DNA of 9,834 nucleotides, from positions 1-9,834 of the forward strand of contig JBCBJZ010000136.1 of the NCBI GenBank assembly GCA_038522635.1. The letters are read 5' to 3'. The position numbers were made by a program, and so were the translations under genes. The stretch's first letter is position 1. Each line of letters starts with the position of its first letter. The DNA comes from JBCBJZ01 sp038522635 (GTDB lineage Bacteria > Pseudomonadota > Alphaproteobacteria > Rhizobiales > Hyphomicrobiaceae). A model generated the notes under the pieces. It saw only the letters and a list, made by a program, of their open reading frames with translations. It was not told where the DNA came from and did not search any database. Of the stretch, positions 1 to 6,403 are shown one piece after another.

Positions 1-432
1 GTCTTGATGGTGGCGGTAGCGGTGCCGGGCACGGTTGCCGCCATCCTCAACAGCCACTACCTGGCGCAGCGCGATCCCCTTCCCGATGAATGGCTGGTCC
101 AGCATTTTCGCTGTGGGATCGGCGCTGGCATCTCCGTCTACACCGCGTTCTTGGCGTTCGGCGCTGTCAACTGGGTGCCCGTGCTGGCGTTCAACCCGGT
201 CCTCTGGGCGATCCCGACGGTGCTTGGCGTCACCTACATGGTGCATCACCAGTGGCAGAACTTTCTGACCCGTGAACGGCGCGGGCTTGCGCTCAAGACC
301 AACGCGGGCGCGCTGTTCGCCAGGCTTGGCCGCTACGGCCCAAACGCCTCGGCGGACGGTTCGACGGACGTCGCCGCGGGGGCAGACGCGTCTGCACGGG
401 TTGAGCGTCGCGCGCGCGCCCGCCAGCGCTAG
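1..432 (+). CDS. Integral membrane protein, 3' fragment, family not recognised
   Basis: The reading frame is open from the first base of the window and ends at a TAG at 430-432, so this is the C-terminal 143 residues of a longer protein whose start lies outside. The visible part has a short hydrophobic N-terminal stretch, then a hydrophobic region at about residues 36-80 (interrupted near the middle by a Pro and Asn), which looks like two closely spaced membrane helices. It ends in a hydrophilic tail of about 50 residues that is Ala/Gly-rich and then Arg-rich at the very C-terminus. I recognise no catalytic motif and cannot name a family. The gene is convergent with the minus-strand reductase-like gene, with only 29 bp between the two stops and no obvious hairpin there. 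Confidence 0.6.
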   Translation, partial: VLMVAVAVPGTVAAILNSHYLAQRDPLPDEWLVQHFRCGIGAGISVYTAFLAFGAVNWVPVLAFNPVLWAIPTVLGVTYMVHHQWQNFLTRERRGLALKTNAGALFARLGRYGPNASADGSTDVAAGADASARVERRARARQR

Positions 433-461
433 AGCAACCCACCAACGCGACACATCAAGCG

Positions 462-1523
462 TCAGGCCGCTCGGTTCTTCGCCAGCCAGCCATCCACCAG
501 CGCCACCGTGGCATCGACTTCCGCGTGCGGCATGCCCTGCTGCTGTCCGAGCGTCTGCACCAGCTTATCGACCCGCTCGATGTTGCGCGCGCCTGCCGCT
601 AGAGCCCGTGCGGCCGACGAGGGTGAGCCCAGCGCCTGCGCGGCCTGCGCATATTTCTCAAACGGCACCATGTCGGCGGGGTCAGCGCCCAGACGTTCGC
701 ACAACGCCACCACATGCGCGTAGACCCCGTGCGAAGCCTCCAGGTCGGTGTGCACCGCTTCCTGGATCGGCCGCATCTGATCGGCCTGGACACAACGGTA
801 GTTGCCGGCCAACAGCATCGCCCATTTGGCCAATGGCACGAAGATCGAGTCGTGCGCTTTCAACTTCACCGGCAGGGTCGTGGGCGTGCCATCGACGGGA
901 ACCGTTGCCGCTTCGATATCAGCCTGCAGATCGCGCAGGATCGCTGTGTCCGCATCATCCTCGAACGCGGCCGCCTTAAAGTTGGTCGGCAAACGAACCT
1001 GCAACACGTTGAGCGGCTGATCGGGCGGCCGGAACGCTTGGGGATCGGGGCTGCACAGCGTCAGCTTGCCCGGCGTGAAAGACGACCAGACCTCAGGCGC
1101 TGTGAAGCAAGCCTCCACTGAAGCTGCATCGATGGCCGCGATCCGCTTCAGGTAGGGCAGAGGCGGCATGTTCATGATCGACATGGTGGGCTTTTGCGAA
1201 CGCCCGATCGCGTCCAGCAGCTGGCGCACACCGTCCGCGCCGTACTGCGGCTCCTGCATGGCAAGCGCGATCAGATCGTAGGCGCCAGGATCGACATCGC
1301 CGGGACCGGCCGCATCGATCTGGCCGGGTAGGTCGCGCGAATGAATGTCGACCAGCCCCTCGCGGCCGCGCACGGGCATGCGCACGAGCGCGCCGTGCGT
1401 GTTGATCAGCTCGACCTCCTCAGGCAGGCAGACGAGCGTTACGTGGTGGCCCGCCATCGCCAGTTTGATGCCCAGAAGAGAACCGTAGGAAGCGCCCAGA
1501 CAAAGGATTTTTCGCGTCGCCAT
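462..1523 (-). CDS. Ketopantoate reductase-like NAD(P)-binding oxidoreductase
   Basis: Protein of 353 residues. The N-terminus is a Rossmann beta-alpha-beta start (residues 6-30) with a glycine-rich turn GASYGS instead of the classic GxGxxG. It matches the layout of the ketopantoate reductase/ApbA-PanE family, with an N-terminal nucleotide domain and an all-helical C-terminal domain containing KAHDSIFVPLAKWAMLL (about 222-238). In that helix Lys233 could stand for the catalytic Lys of PanE, but the Asn that follows it four residues later in PanE is Leu here, so a pantoate role is doubtful and the substrate is unknown. I chose the ATG at 1523 because GGGAG sits 8 nt upstream; an ATG at 1529 is too close to it. 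A longer frame reaches 1658, but that start abuts a repeat. The gene lies downstream of the ubiH-like gene on the same strand, 247 bp away, so co-transcription is possible. Confidence 0.75.
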   Translation of the reverse strand: MATRKILCLGASYGSLLGIKLAMAGHHVTLVCLPEEVELINTHGALVRMPVRGREGLVDIHSRDLPGQIDAAGPGDVDPGAYDLIALAMQEPQYGADGVRQLLDAIGRSQKPTMSIMNMPPLPYLKRIAAIDAASVEACFTAPEVWSSFTPGKLTLCSPDPQAFRPPDQPLNVLQVRLPTNFKAAAFEDDADTAILRDLQADIEAATVPVDGTPTTLPVKLKAHDSIFVPLAKWAMLLAGNYRCVQADQMRPIQEAVHTDLEASHGVYAHVVALCERLGADPADMVPFEKYAQAAQALGSPSSAARALAAGARNIERVDKLVQTLGQQQGMPHAEVDATVALVDGWLAKNRAA

Positions 1524-1658
1524 CGCCATTTCTCCCGCTGTTGGAACCCCGTTGAAAGGCTCTTCAGGATCAATGTGCACCCGCACTGCGTTGAACTCAA
1601 TCACCCACGCACGATCAGTCCCCAGCCGTCGCTGGCCCTCGGGCGGGCATGCATGCAC

Positions 1659-1762
1659 CTAGAGTTGTTTCGCCTCAGGTCGAAGCAGAACCGACATCAA
1701 AGTTTTGTTCTGCCGATCATCTTTCGCCTCAGGTGCTTCCACCTGAAGCGGATGAACTCTAA
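1659..1762. repeat. Palindromic intergenic repeat, copy A (~104 bp)
   Basis: This matches 7836-7940 in the same orientation with 16 differences counted by hand over ~105 aligned positions (about 85% identity). It begins CTAGAGTT and ends AACTCTAA, which are imperfect inverted termini. Its right half is a hairpin: CGCCTCAGGTG at 1725-1735 pairs with CACCTGAAGCG at 1740-1750, with one mismatch and a 4-nt loop. Within this copy the 13-mer TTTCGCCTCAGGT occurs twice, at 1668-1680 and 1722-1734, so the right arm could pair with either. It lies in the 247-bp gap between two minus-strand genes. It resembles the small non-autonomous palindromic elements common in Rhizobiales genomes (RIME-like); the exact family is not known to me. 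Confidence 0.8.
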
Positions 1763-1770
1763 GGAGCAGG

Positions 1771-3072
1771 CTAGGCGTGACCAGCATCGGCCTTGAAGTC
1801 GATCGGTTCGCCCCGCAGCAGCGCCGGCACATCGCCGTTGAGGCCCGCCGCCTCACTCACCAGCACCCGCTTCAACATGGGCAAACGTTCCACCGCGCCA
1901 AGCCCCGCATCGCGCAGCATCCTCAGGAACACCAGATCATTTGAGAACAACGCGTTCAGCCCGGCGAACGTTGCCGCCGAGACCGTGCCATCAAAGCGGC
2001 GCCAGGCCTGGTAGCGCGACAGGATCGTCATATGCCCAGCGTCAAGCCCGAGCGCCATGGCCTGGGCTAACGCCTCCGCGAGCGCCGCGATATCACGGAT
2101 GGCAAGATTGAGCCCCTGGCCCGCGATCGGATGCACGCCGTGCGCCGCATCGCCGACGAGCACGAGCCGCAGCGCCGAGATCTGCCGCGCGATCGCCGTG
2201 GCCAGCGGCCAGGTGGCGCGAGGCCCATCTACCTTGACCACGCCGTAGCGGGTGCCGATCCGAGCGCGCAGAGCGGCCTCGAACGTCGCCGCGTCAGCCT
2301 GCATCAGGCGCGCGGCTTCAACGTCATCTTCGGACCATGTGATGCAGGCGCGGTTCTCTTTCAGTGGCAGGATCGCGAACGGTCCACCGGGCAAAAAGTG
2401 CTGAACCGCGGTCCCGCCGTGGTCGTGTTCGAGCGCCACGCTGGTGACGATGCCAGACTGACCGTGGGAAGCGCCAACAACGCCGATGCCGGCGGATTTG
2501 CGCTGCTGCGAGCGCGCACCATCACAAGCGGCAATCAAATCAGCACGCACGTGGCGCCCATCGGCGAGCACTACCCGTGCCTGCGTTGGCGTGCGCGTCA
2601 CGTCAACGACTTGCCCGCGCAACAGGTGGATGTCGGCGCGTGCGGCCAACGCAGCGGCGCAGGCGGCTGTGAGCGCACTGTTGGGCACGATGAAGCTGGC
2701 CGGGCTTTCTTCCACGGTGTTGTCGTAGCGTAGGACGACAGGGCGCACAGCATCGCCGAGCGATGAATCGGTAATCTCGATTCTATGCACGGGTTGCGCG
2801 TGCGCGTCGATCTGAGGCCAAAGCCCGAGCTGAGCCAGAAGGCGATGCGGCCCGGCAGACAGCGCTGATGCGCGCACATCGCTTGGCGGCCGCTTCTCGC
2901 CTGAGCCGGCATCGTCACGGTCGACCACAACCACCGACAAGGCGCCGTCGAACACGTGCGACAGCGTCAGCGCGAGCAATTGCCCGGTGAGCCCTCCCCC
3001 GACGATCGCCACATCGGCGCGCACGTCAGCGCGCGCTGGCCTGTCAACCTGACCTGTTGCGCTCATGTCCAC
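1771..3072 (-). CDS. UbiH/UbiF/Coq6-family FAD-dependent ring hydroxylase
   Basis: Protein of 433 residues, normal length for flavin monooxygenases that hydroxylate the benzoquinone ring during ubiquinone synthesis. It has all three family fingerprints: the N-terminal FAD ADP-binding turn VGGGLTG (24-30), the middle CDGARS motif (183-188), and the C-terminal GDAAH (307-311) followed by HPIAGQGLNLAIRD (314-327), the UbiH signature. One departure is Ala324 where Gly is usual. The start is a GTG with AAGGAG 11 nt upstream; an ATG two codons further in has that site 17 nt away and is less likely. Alphaproteobacteria carry several such hydroxylases (UbiH, UbiF, UbiL, UbiM) acting at different ring positions, and I cannot tell which this is from sequence alone. 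It is divergent from tesB and may be co-transcribed with the reductase-like gene downstream. Confidence 0.9.
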   Translation of the reverse strand: MDMSATGQVDRPARADVRADVAIVGGGLTGQLLALTLSHVFDGALSVVVVDRDDAGSGEKRPPSDVRASALSAGPHRLLAQLGLWPQIDAHAQPVHRIEITDSSLGDAVRPVVLRYDNTVEESPASFIVPNSALTAACAAALAARADIHLLRGQVVDVTRTPTQARVVLADGRHVRADLIAACDGARSQQRKSAGIGVVGASHGQSGIVTSVALEHDHGGTAVQHFLPGGPFAILPLKENRACITWSEDDVEAARLMQADAATFEAALRARIGTRYGVVKVDGPRATWPLATAIARQISALRLVLVGDAAHGVHPIAGQGLNLAIRDIAALAEALAQAMALGLDAGHMTILSRYQAWRRFDGTVSAATFAGLNALFSNDLVFLRMLRDAGLGAVERLPMLKRVLVSEAAGLNGDVPALLRGEPIDFKADAGHA

Positions 3073-3099
3073 GCGCTTTGACGCTCCTTGTTGCAGTGC

Positions 3100-3105
3100 A
3101 GTATA
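3100..3105 (-). promoter_or_regulatory. Possible -10 element for the ubiH-like gene
   Basis: On the minus strand this reads TATACT, five of six matches to the sigma-70 -10 hexamer. It would place transcription start around 3093, just ahead of the AAGGAG ribosome site at 3089-3084. No convincing -35 hexamer is visible upstream in this very GC-rich stretch, so the call is weak. The 95-bp divergent gap must also hold the tesB promoter, which I could not identify. Confidence 0.25.
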
Positions 3106-3167
3106 CCGGCCACCGTGATCGCCGCGGCCGCTGGCGCGCCGCCCTTACACAAAAGGCCTAACGCCCC

Positions 3168-4103
3168 ATGTCCGATCAGAACACGCCGTCCTTGAAGCCG
3201 AATTCGAAGCCGACTTCGAAACCGTCGGGCGCGGTTGAAAAGCTGCTGACGATCTTGGACCTGGAACAACTTGAGACCAACCTGTTTCGTGGTCGCAATC
3301 CGGGCGAGGGCTGGCAGCGCGTTTACGGCGGGCAAGTGCTTGGCCAGGCGTTAGTGGCCGCATCGCGCACCGTCGAAACAGACCGCCCGGCGCATTCGAT
3401 GCACGCCTACTTCCTGCTCGCCGGCGATCCGGTGGCGCCCATCATTTATAACGTCGACCGTCTGCGCGACGGCAAAAGCTTCACAACCCGGCGCGTCACC
3501 GCGATCCAGCACGGGCGTGCCATCTTCTCCATGAGCGCGTCGTTTCATGTCGCTGAAACGTCCTACGACCACCAAGATGCGATGCCGAACGTGCCGCCAC
3601 CGGAGAATTTGCCGACCGAAGCGGAGCTCAAAGAGAGCATCATCGACCATCTGCCTGAGAACATCCGCACGTACTGGGAGCGCGAGCGCCCGATTGAGAT
3701 GCGGCCGGTCGATATCGAGCGCTATCTATCGCGCGATGCACTCGATCCGGTGCAGCACATCTGGCTGCGCGCCACCGCCCCCCTGCCCGCGGACGACTTC
3801 GCCCTGCACCAATGCGTGCTCGCCTACGCCTCGGACTTCACGCTGCTCGATACCGCCCTGATCGCGCACGGTAAGCTGATGTTCGACGAAGACATCCAGC
3901 TTGCGAGCCTTGACCACGCGCAGTGGTTTCACCGGCCATTCCGGGCTGACAACTGGCTGCTCTACACCCAGGACAGCCCTTCCGCAAACGGCGCGCGGGG
4001 CTACTGTCGTGGCAAGATCTACACACGCGACGGCGTGCTTGTGGCCTCCACGGCACAAGAAGGGTTGGTGCGGCAGCGCGCAACCTCCTTCAAGCTCAAA
4101 TAG
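3168..4103 (+). CDS. tesB: Acyl-CoA thioesterase II (TesB)
   Basis: Protein of 311 residues with the double-hotdog architecture of TesB, which hydrolyses acyl-CoA to free fatty acid and CoA. The N-terminal hotdog carries WQRVYGGQVLGQAL (49-62) and HSMHAYFL (76-83). The C-terminal hotdog carries YASDFTLLDTAL (220-231), ASLDHAQWFHRPF (246-258) and STAQEGLVR (294-302). By alignment from memory to E. coli TesB, the catalytic Asp, Thr and Gln correspond to Asp223, Ser247 (a conservative Thr-to-Ser change) and Gln297. Residues 8-20 are a Lys/Pro/Ser-rich leader from an imperfect 12-bp tandem repeat and lie before the conserved fold. The ribosome site upstream of the ATG is weak (AAAGG about 11 nt away). 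It is divergent from the ubiH-like gene and precedes glnK-amtB, a linkage seen widely in Rhizobiales. Confidence 0.95.
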   Translation: MSDQNTPSLKPNSKPTSKPSGAVEKLLTILDLEQLETNLFRGRNPGEGWQRVYGGQVLGQALVAASRTVETDRPAHSMHAYFLLAGDPVAPIIYNVDRLRDGKSFTTRRVTAIQHGRAIFSMSASFHVAETSYDHQDAMPNVPPPENLPTEAELKESIIDHLPENIRTYWERERPIEMRPVDIERYLSRDALDPVQHIWLRATAPLPADDFALHQCVLAYASDFTLLDTALIAHGKLMFDEDIQLASLDHAQWFHRPFRADNWLLYTQDSPSANGARGYCRGKIYTRDGVLVASTAQEGLVRQRATSFKLK

Positions 4104-4117
4104 CATGCAATTCATGC

Positions 4118-4142
4118 ATTTTGCCTACCAAGAAGGCAAAAT
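4118..4142. terminator. Perfect 8-bp inverted repeat after tesB, possible weak bidirectional terminator
   Basis: ATTTTGCC (4118-4125) and GGCAAAAT (4135-4142) are exact inverted repeats with a 9-nt loop, starting 14 bp after the tesB stop. The stem has only three G:C pairs and no separate T-run follows, so termination would be weak. It is nested in a larger dyad, TGCATTTT (4115-4122) with AAAATGCA (4152-4159). The same bases make up the candidate NtrC site described separately, and that reading is at least as likely. Confidence 0.3.
4122..4138. promoter_or_regulatory. Candidate distal NtrC-binding dyad
   Basis: TGCCTACCAAGAAGGCA fits the 17-bp TGC-N11-GCA dyad bound by NtrC. It is centred about 121 bp upstream of the transcription start predicted from the sigma-54 promoter, a normal enhancer distance. 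Only the outer TGCC/GGCA bases are symmetric, so the match to the TGCACC/GGTGCA consensus is partial. Confidence 0.35.
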
Positions 4143-4200
4143 CGCTGCCCGAAAATGCAGCGGATGCTAGTGCGCGGCGCTGATTTCTCATCATTATCAA

Positions 4201-4217
4201 TGCGGTAGCGCTCCGCA
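4201..4217. promoter_or_regulatory. Candidate proximal NtrC-binding dyad
   Basis: TGCGGTAGCGCTCCGCA is a 17-bp dyad with symmetric TGCGG/CCGCA ends, again TGC-N11-GCA. Its centre is 79 bp downstream of the first candidate and about 42 bp before the predicted start, just upstream of the -24 element. Paired dyads next to a sigma-54 promoter are typical of NtrC-controlled glnK-amtB operons. The inner bases differ from consensus. Confidence 0.4.
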
Positions 4218-4224
4218 CCAAAGC

Positions 4225-4240
4225 TGGCACAGCTTTTGTT
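4225..4240 (+). promoter_or_regulatory. Sigma-54 (RpoN) -24/-12 promoter of glnK-amtB
   Basis: TGGCACAGCTTTTGTT matches the sigma-54 consensus TGGCAC-N5-TTGCW with one change (T for C in the -12 element). The GG doublet at 4226-4227 and the GT at 4238-4239 are separated by exactly 10 bp, as this sigma factor requires. Transcription would begin near 4251, giving a 5' leader of about 106 nt. This promoter needs an activator, most plausibly phosphorylated NtrC under nitrogen limitation. Confidence 0.8.
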
Positions 4241-4263
4241 TTCTATTAACCAGATCACGCGTC

Positions 4264-4283
4264 GCCCAGCGTCACGGCTGGGC
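4264..4283 (+). other. Hairpin in the glnK 5' leader
   Basis: GCCCAGC (4264-4270) and GCTGGGC (4277-4283) form a perfect 7-bp stem with a 6-nt loop, about 14 nt into the predicted glnK transcript. No T-run follows, so it is not an intrinsic terminator. It may stabilise the leader or have no function. Confidence 0.4.
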
Positions 4284-4356
4284 TGTCCCCTCGCGCCTAA
4301 CGGGCGGGCGGGCACATCGTGGGCGCGCACGGTCAGTGTCCGAAAGGGGTGTGCAG

Positions 4357-4695
4357 ATGAAATTGATCACGGCGATCATCAAGCCGTTCAAACTTGACGA
4401 GGTCCGTGCCGCGCTTACCGAGCTGGGCCTTGAAGGGATGACGGTGAGCGAAGTGAAGGGCTACGGCCGCCAGAAGGGCCACACCGAAATCTACCGCGGC
4501 GCTGAATACGCCGTGAACTTTCTGCCCAAGATCAAGATCGAAGTGGCCGTTGCCGATGACGCTGCCGAAAAGGCCGTCGGCGCGATCACCAGTTCCGCCC
4601 ACACCGGCCAGATCGGTGACGGCAAAATTTTCGTGTCGTCCATCGACAGCACCGTGCGCATCCGCACCGGTGAAACCGACGATGCGGCCCTCTAA
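4357..4695 (+). CDS. glnK: PII nitrogen regulatory protein GlnK
   Basis: Exactly 112 residues, the standard PII length. PII proteins are trimeric sensors of ATP/ADP and 2-oxoglutarate; GlnK docks on AmtB and blocks ammonium uptake when nitrogen is plentiful. The N-terminus MKLITAIIKPFKLDEV is family-typical. The T-loop GYGRQKGHTEIYRGAEY (35-51) contains Tyr51, the uridylylation site, and Gln39, a 2-oxoglutarate/Mg-ATP contact; Lys58 follows in LPKIK. I chose the ATG at 4357 over the in-frame GTG at 4336 because AAGGGG lies 7 nt upstream and family proteins begin here. It is transcribed with amtB, 38 nt downstream. I call it GlnK rather than GlnB because it lies beside amtB and a sigma-54 promoter; the sequence alone does not separate the two. 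Confidence 0.96.
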   Translation: MKLITAIIKPFKLDEVRAALTELGLEGMTVSEVKGYGRQKGHTEIYRGAEYAVNFLPKIKIEVAVADDAAEKAVGAITSSAHTGQIGDGKIFVSSIDSTVRIRTGETDDAAL

Positions 4696-4733
4696 CCACC
4701 GAGCGTAACGTAAACGAAGGGGAACACTCTGAG

Positions 4734-6098
4734 ATGCTGAAGAAGAAGGAACTCACCCAGACGATGGCGGTAGCGACGCTGCTGACCCTCGCCTATGGCG
4801 GCGTAGCTTACGCGCAGTCAGAAGCCGACGCCATCAGCGGGCCCGATACCGCCTACGTTTTGAACACCATGCTGTTCCTCATCGGCGGCTTCCTGGTGAT
4901 GTGGATGGCTGCCGGCTTCGCAATGCTCGAAGCGGGCATGGTGCGCACCAAAAACGTCTCGATGCAGTGCACGAAGAACATCGCGCTGTTCTCGGTCGCC
5001 GGTATCGCCTACTGGGCCGTCGGCTATAACCTGATGTACGACGGTGTTGACGGGGGCTACCTCGGCTCGTTCACGCCGAAGGACATTCCTGCGACGGATG
5101 CCGACAAGGGCTCCTACACCGCAGCGTCGGACTGGTTCTTCCAGATGGTGTTCTGCGCGACCGCAGCCTCGATCGTTTCGGGCACGGTGGCTGAGCGCAT
5201 CAAACTTTGGCCGTTCCTGATCTTCGTCGTTGTGCTCTGCGGCTTCATCTACCCGATCCAAGGCGCTTGGAAGTGGGGTGCTGGCTGGCTCGCGTCGGGC
5301 GCTGACACGAGCTGGATCAAAACCGTCGCGGGGGCTGAATTCCAGGACTTCGCCGGGTCGACACTTGTCCACTCAACAGGTGGCTGGGCGGCACTCGTCG
5401 GCGCGATCTTGCTCGGCGCACGCGCGGGCAAATATGGGCCCAACGGTCAGATCAACCCGATGCCTGGTTCGAACGTCCCGCTTGCAACGCTCGGCACGTT
5501 CATCCTGTGGCTCGGCTGGTTCGGCTTCAACGGCGGTTCGCAGCTCGCGATCGGCTCGATCGGCGATGCATCAGCCGTGTCGAAGATCTTCATGAACACG
5601 AACCTGGCAGCAGCCGGTGGCGTGGTCGCAGCGATCATCCTGACGCAGCTGTTCTACGGTAAAGTCGACATCACGATGGCGCTTAACGGTGCCCTGGCTG
5701 GCCTCGTGTCGATCACGGCTGAACCGCTGACGCCGTCGCCGCTGTGGTCGATCGCGGTTGGTGCCGTCGGTGGTGTGATCGTGGTCTTCACGGTGCCGCT
5801 GCTCGACAAGATGCGGATCGACGACGTGGTTGGCGCCATCCCGGTCCACCTGCTCGCTGGCATCTGGGGCACGATGATCGTGCCTGCGTCGAACTCCGAT
5901 GCAAGCTTCCTGGCACAAGCCATCGGCGTTGGCTCGATCGCGGCGTTCGTGATCGTCACCAGCCTGGTGGTCTGGACCATCCTGAAGTTCACGATTGGCC
6001 TGCGGCCGACCGAGGAACAGGAAGCCGCCGGTCTCGACCAGGCGGAGATCGGTCTCGAAGCCTATCCGGAGTTCGGATCGGGCAGCCAGCGGATCTAA
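4734..6098 (+). CDS. amtB: Ammonium transporter AmtB
   Basis: Protein of 454 residues that forms a trimeric inner-membrane channel for ammonium and is gated by GlnK. A basic start and hydrophobic stretch end in VAYA-QSE near residue 27, a likely signal peptide, leaving about 11 membrane helices. Hallmarks include GFAMLEAGMVRTKN (61-74), VSGTVAERIKLW (148-159), DFAGSTLVHSTGG (205-217) with the conserved Asp205 and pore His213, and PVHLLAGIWGT (370-380) with the second pore histidine, His372. The cytoplasmic tail GLRPTEEQEAAGLDQAEIG (422-440) is the GlnK-interacting type. It is longer than E. coli AmtB (428) mainly because of the leader and tail. AAGGGG lies 11 nt before the ATG. It is the second gene of the glnK operon and is followed by a strong terminator. 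Confidence 0.97.
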   Translation: MLKKKELTQTMAVATLLTLAYGGVAYAQSEADAISGPDTAYVLNTMLFLIGGFLVMWMAAGFAMLEAGMVRTKNVSMQCTKNIALFSVAGIAYWAVGYNLMYDGVDGGYLGSFTPKDIPATDADKGSYTAASDWFFQMVFCATAASIVSGTVAERIKLWPFLIFVVVLCGFIYPIQGAWKWGAGWLASGADTSWIKTVAGAEFQDFAGSTLVHSTGGWAALVGAILLGARAGKYGPNGQINPMPGSNVPLATLGTFILWLGWFGFNGGSQLAIGSIGDASAVSKIFMNTNLAAAGGVVAAIILTQLFYGKVDITMALNGALAGLVSITAEPLTPSPLWSIAVGAVGGVIVVFTVPLLDKMRIDDVVGAIPVHLLAGIWGTMIVPASNSDASFLAQAIGVGSIAAFVIVTSLVVWTILKFTIGLRPTEEQEAAGLDQAEIGLEAYPEFGSGSQRI

Positions 6099-6105
6099 CA
6101 CCGCA

Positions 6106-6149
6106 GATCGCGCCCCGCTCCTGAAGGGTGGGGCGCGATCGCTCTTTAT
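6106..6149 (+). terminator. Intrinsic terminator of the glnK-amtB operon
   Basis: GATCGCGCCCC (6106-6116) and GGGGCGCGATC (6130-6140) form a perfect 11-bp GC-rich stem with a 13-nt loop, beginning 8 bp after the amtB stop. It is followed by the T-rich GCTCTTTAT. The stem is very strong and the T-tract modest. Confidence 0.8.
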
Positions 6150-6189
6150 CTCCTCCCTAACCCTGCCCGATGATCTGCACCTAAAGTGT

Positions 6190-6262
6190 AGAGCAACGAC
6201 GGGCGCAAAGGGCGAGACGTGAGTTTCTGAACTGGCCATTCGCACTTTGCGCCCGTTGCTCT
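6190..6262. repeat. Long imperfect inverted repeat downstream of amtB
   Basis: The left arm (6190-6214) reads AGAGCAACG, then ACG, then GGCGCAAAG and GGCG. The right arm (6241-6262), in reverse complement, reads AGAGCAACG, GGCGCAAAG and TGCG. The arms pair as 9 bp, a 3-nt bulge (an extra ACG on the left), 9 bp, one mismatch and 3 bp, around a 26-nt loop. A third version of the arm sequence occurs at 9797-9817, so this is probably a dispersed palindromic element. The right arm overlaps the 5' half of the terminator at 6251-6279. Confidence 0.75.
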
Positions 6263-6279
6263 TGCATCGGGCTTTTTTT
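6251..6279 (+). terminator. Second intrinsic terminator, overlapping the inverted repeat
   Basis: GCCCGTTGC (6251-6259), loop TCTT and GCATCGGGC (6264-6272) form a 9-bp stem with one T-T mismatch, followed directly by seven T residues. This is a textbook rho-independent terminator on the plus strand. It is redundant for amtB, which already has one 110 bp upstream, so it may end a short independent RNA or act as an attenuator. The rest of the 305-bp gap up to the PilZ gene (6280-6403) shows no gene and no clear promoter. Confidence 0.75.
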
Positions 6280-6403
6280 GTCCGGTTGTGAACGCCCCGC
6301 TTAATCGCGCAGCCGGCATTTGATCGGTTTCATCAACGCGCTGTTCATCCTTTCAACCTAGCCTCAGTTCGGTGGTGCACCCCTTACCGCGCGGTGATAC
6401 GAC

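Noticed and set aside
599..604. CTAGAG inside the reductase-like gene as a repeat remnant
   Set aside because: The sequence is in frame in a conserved-looking coding stretch and no flanking similarity to either repeat family is seen.
272..979. 235-residue plus-strand open frame
   Set aside because: It spans the end of the first gene and lies antisense to the reductase-like gene; the translation is Arg/Pro/Ala-rich with no domain signature, typical of a GC-rich shadow frame.
1524..1658. Longer start for the reductase-like gene at 1658
   Set aside because: The extra 45 residues are not Rossmann-like, the start abuts the repeat at 1659, and a good ribosome site supports 1523.
2131..2733. 200-residue plus-strand open frame inside the ubiH-like gene
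   Set aside because: It is antisense to a gene with all three flavin-monooxygenase motifs; no ribosome site or family pattern is visible.
5571..6245. 224-residue minus-strand open frame antisense to amtB
   Set aside because: The composition is His/Arg/Asp-rich without motifs, and it crosses the amtB terminator; amtB itself is beyond doubt.
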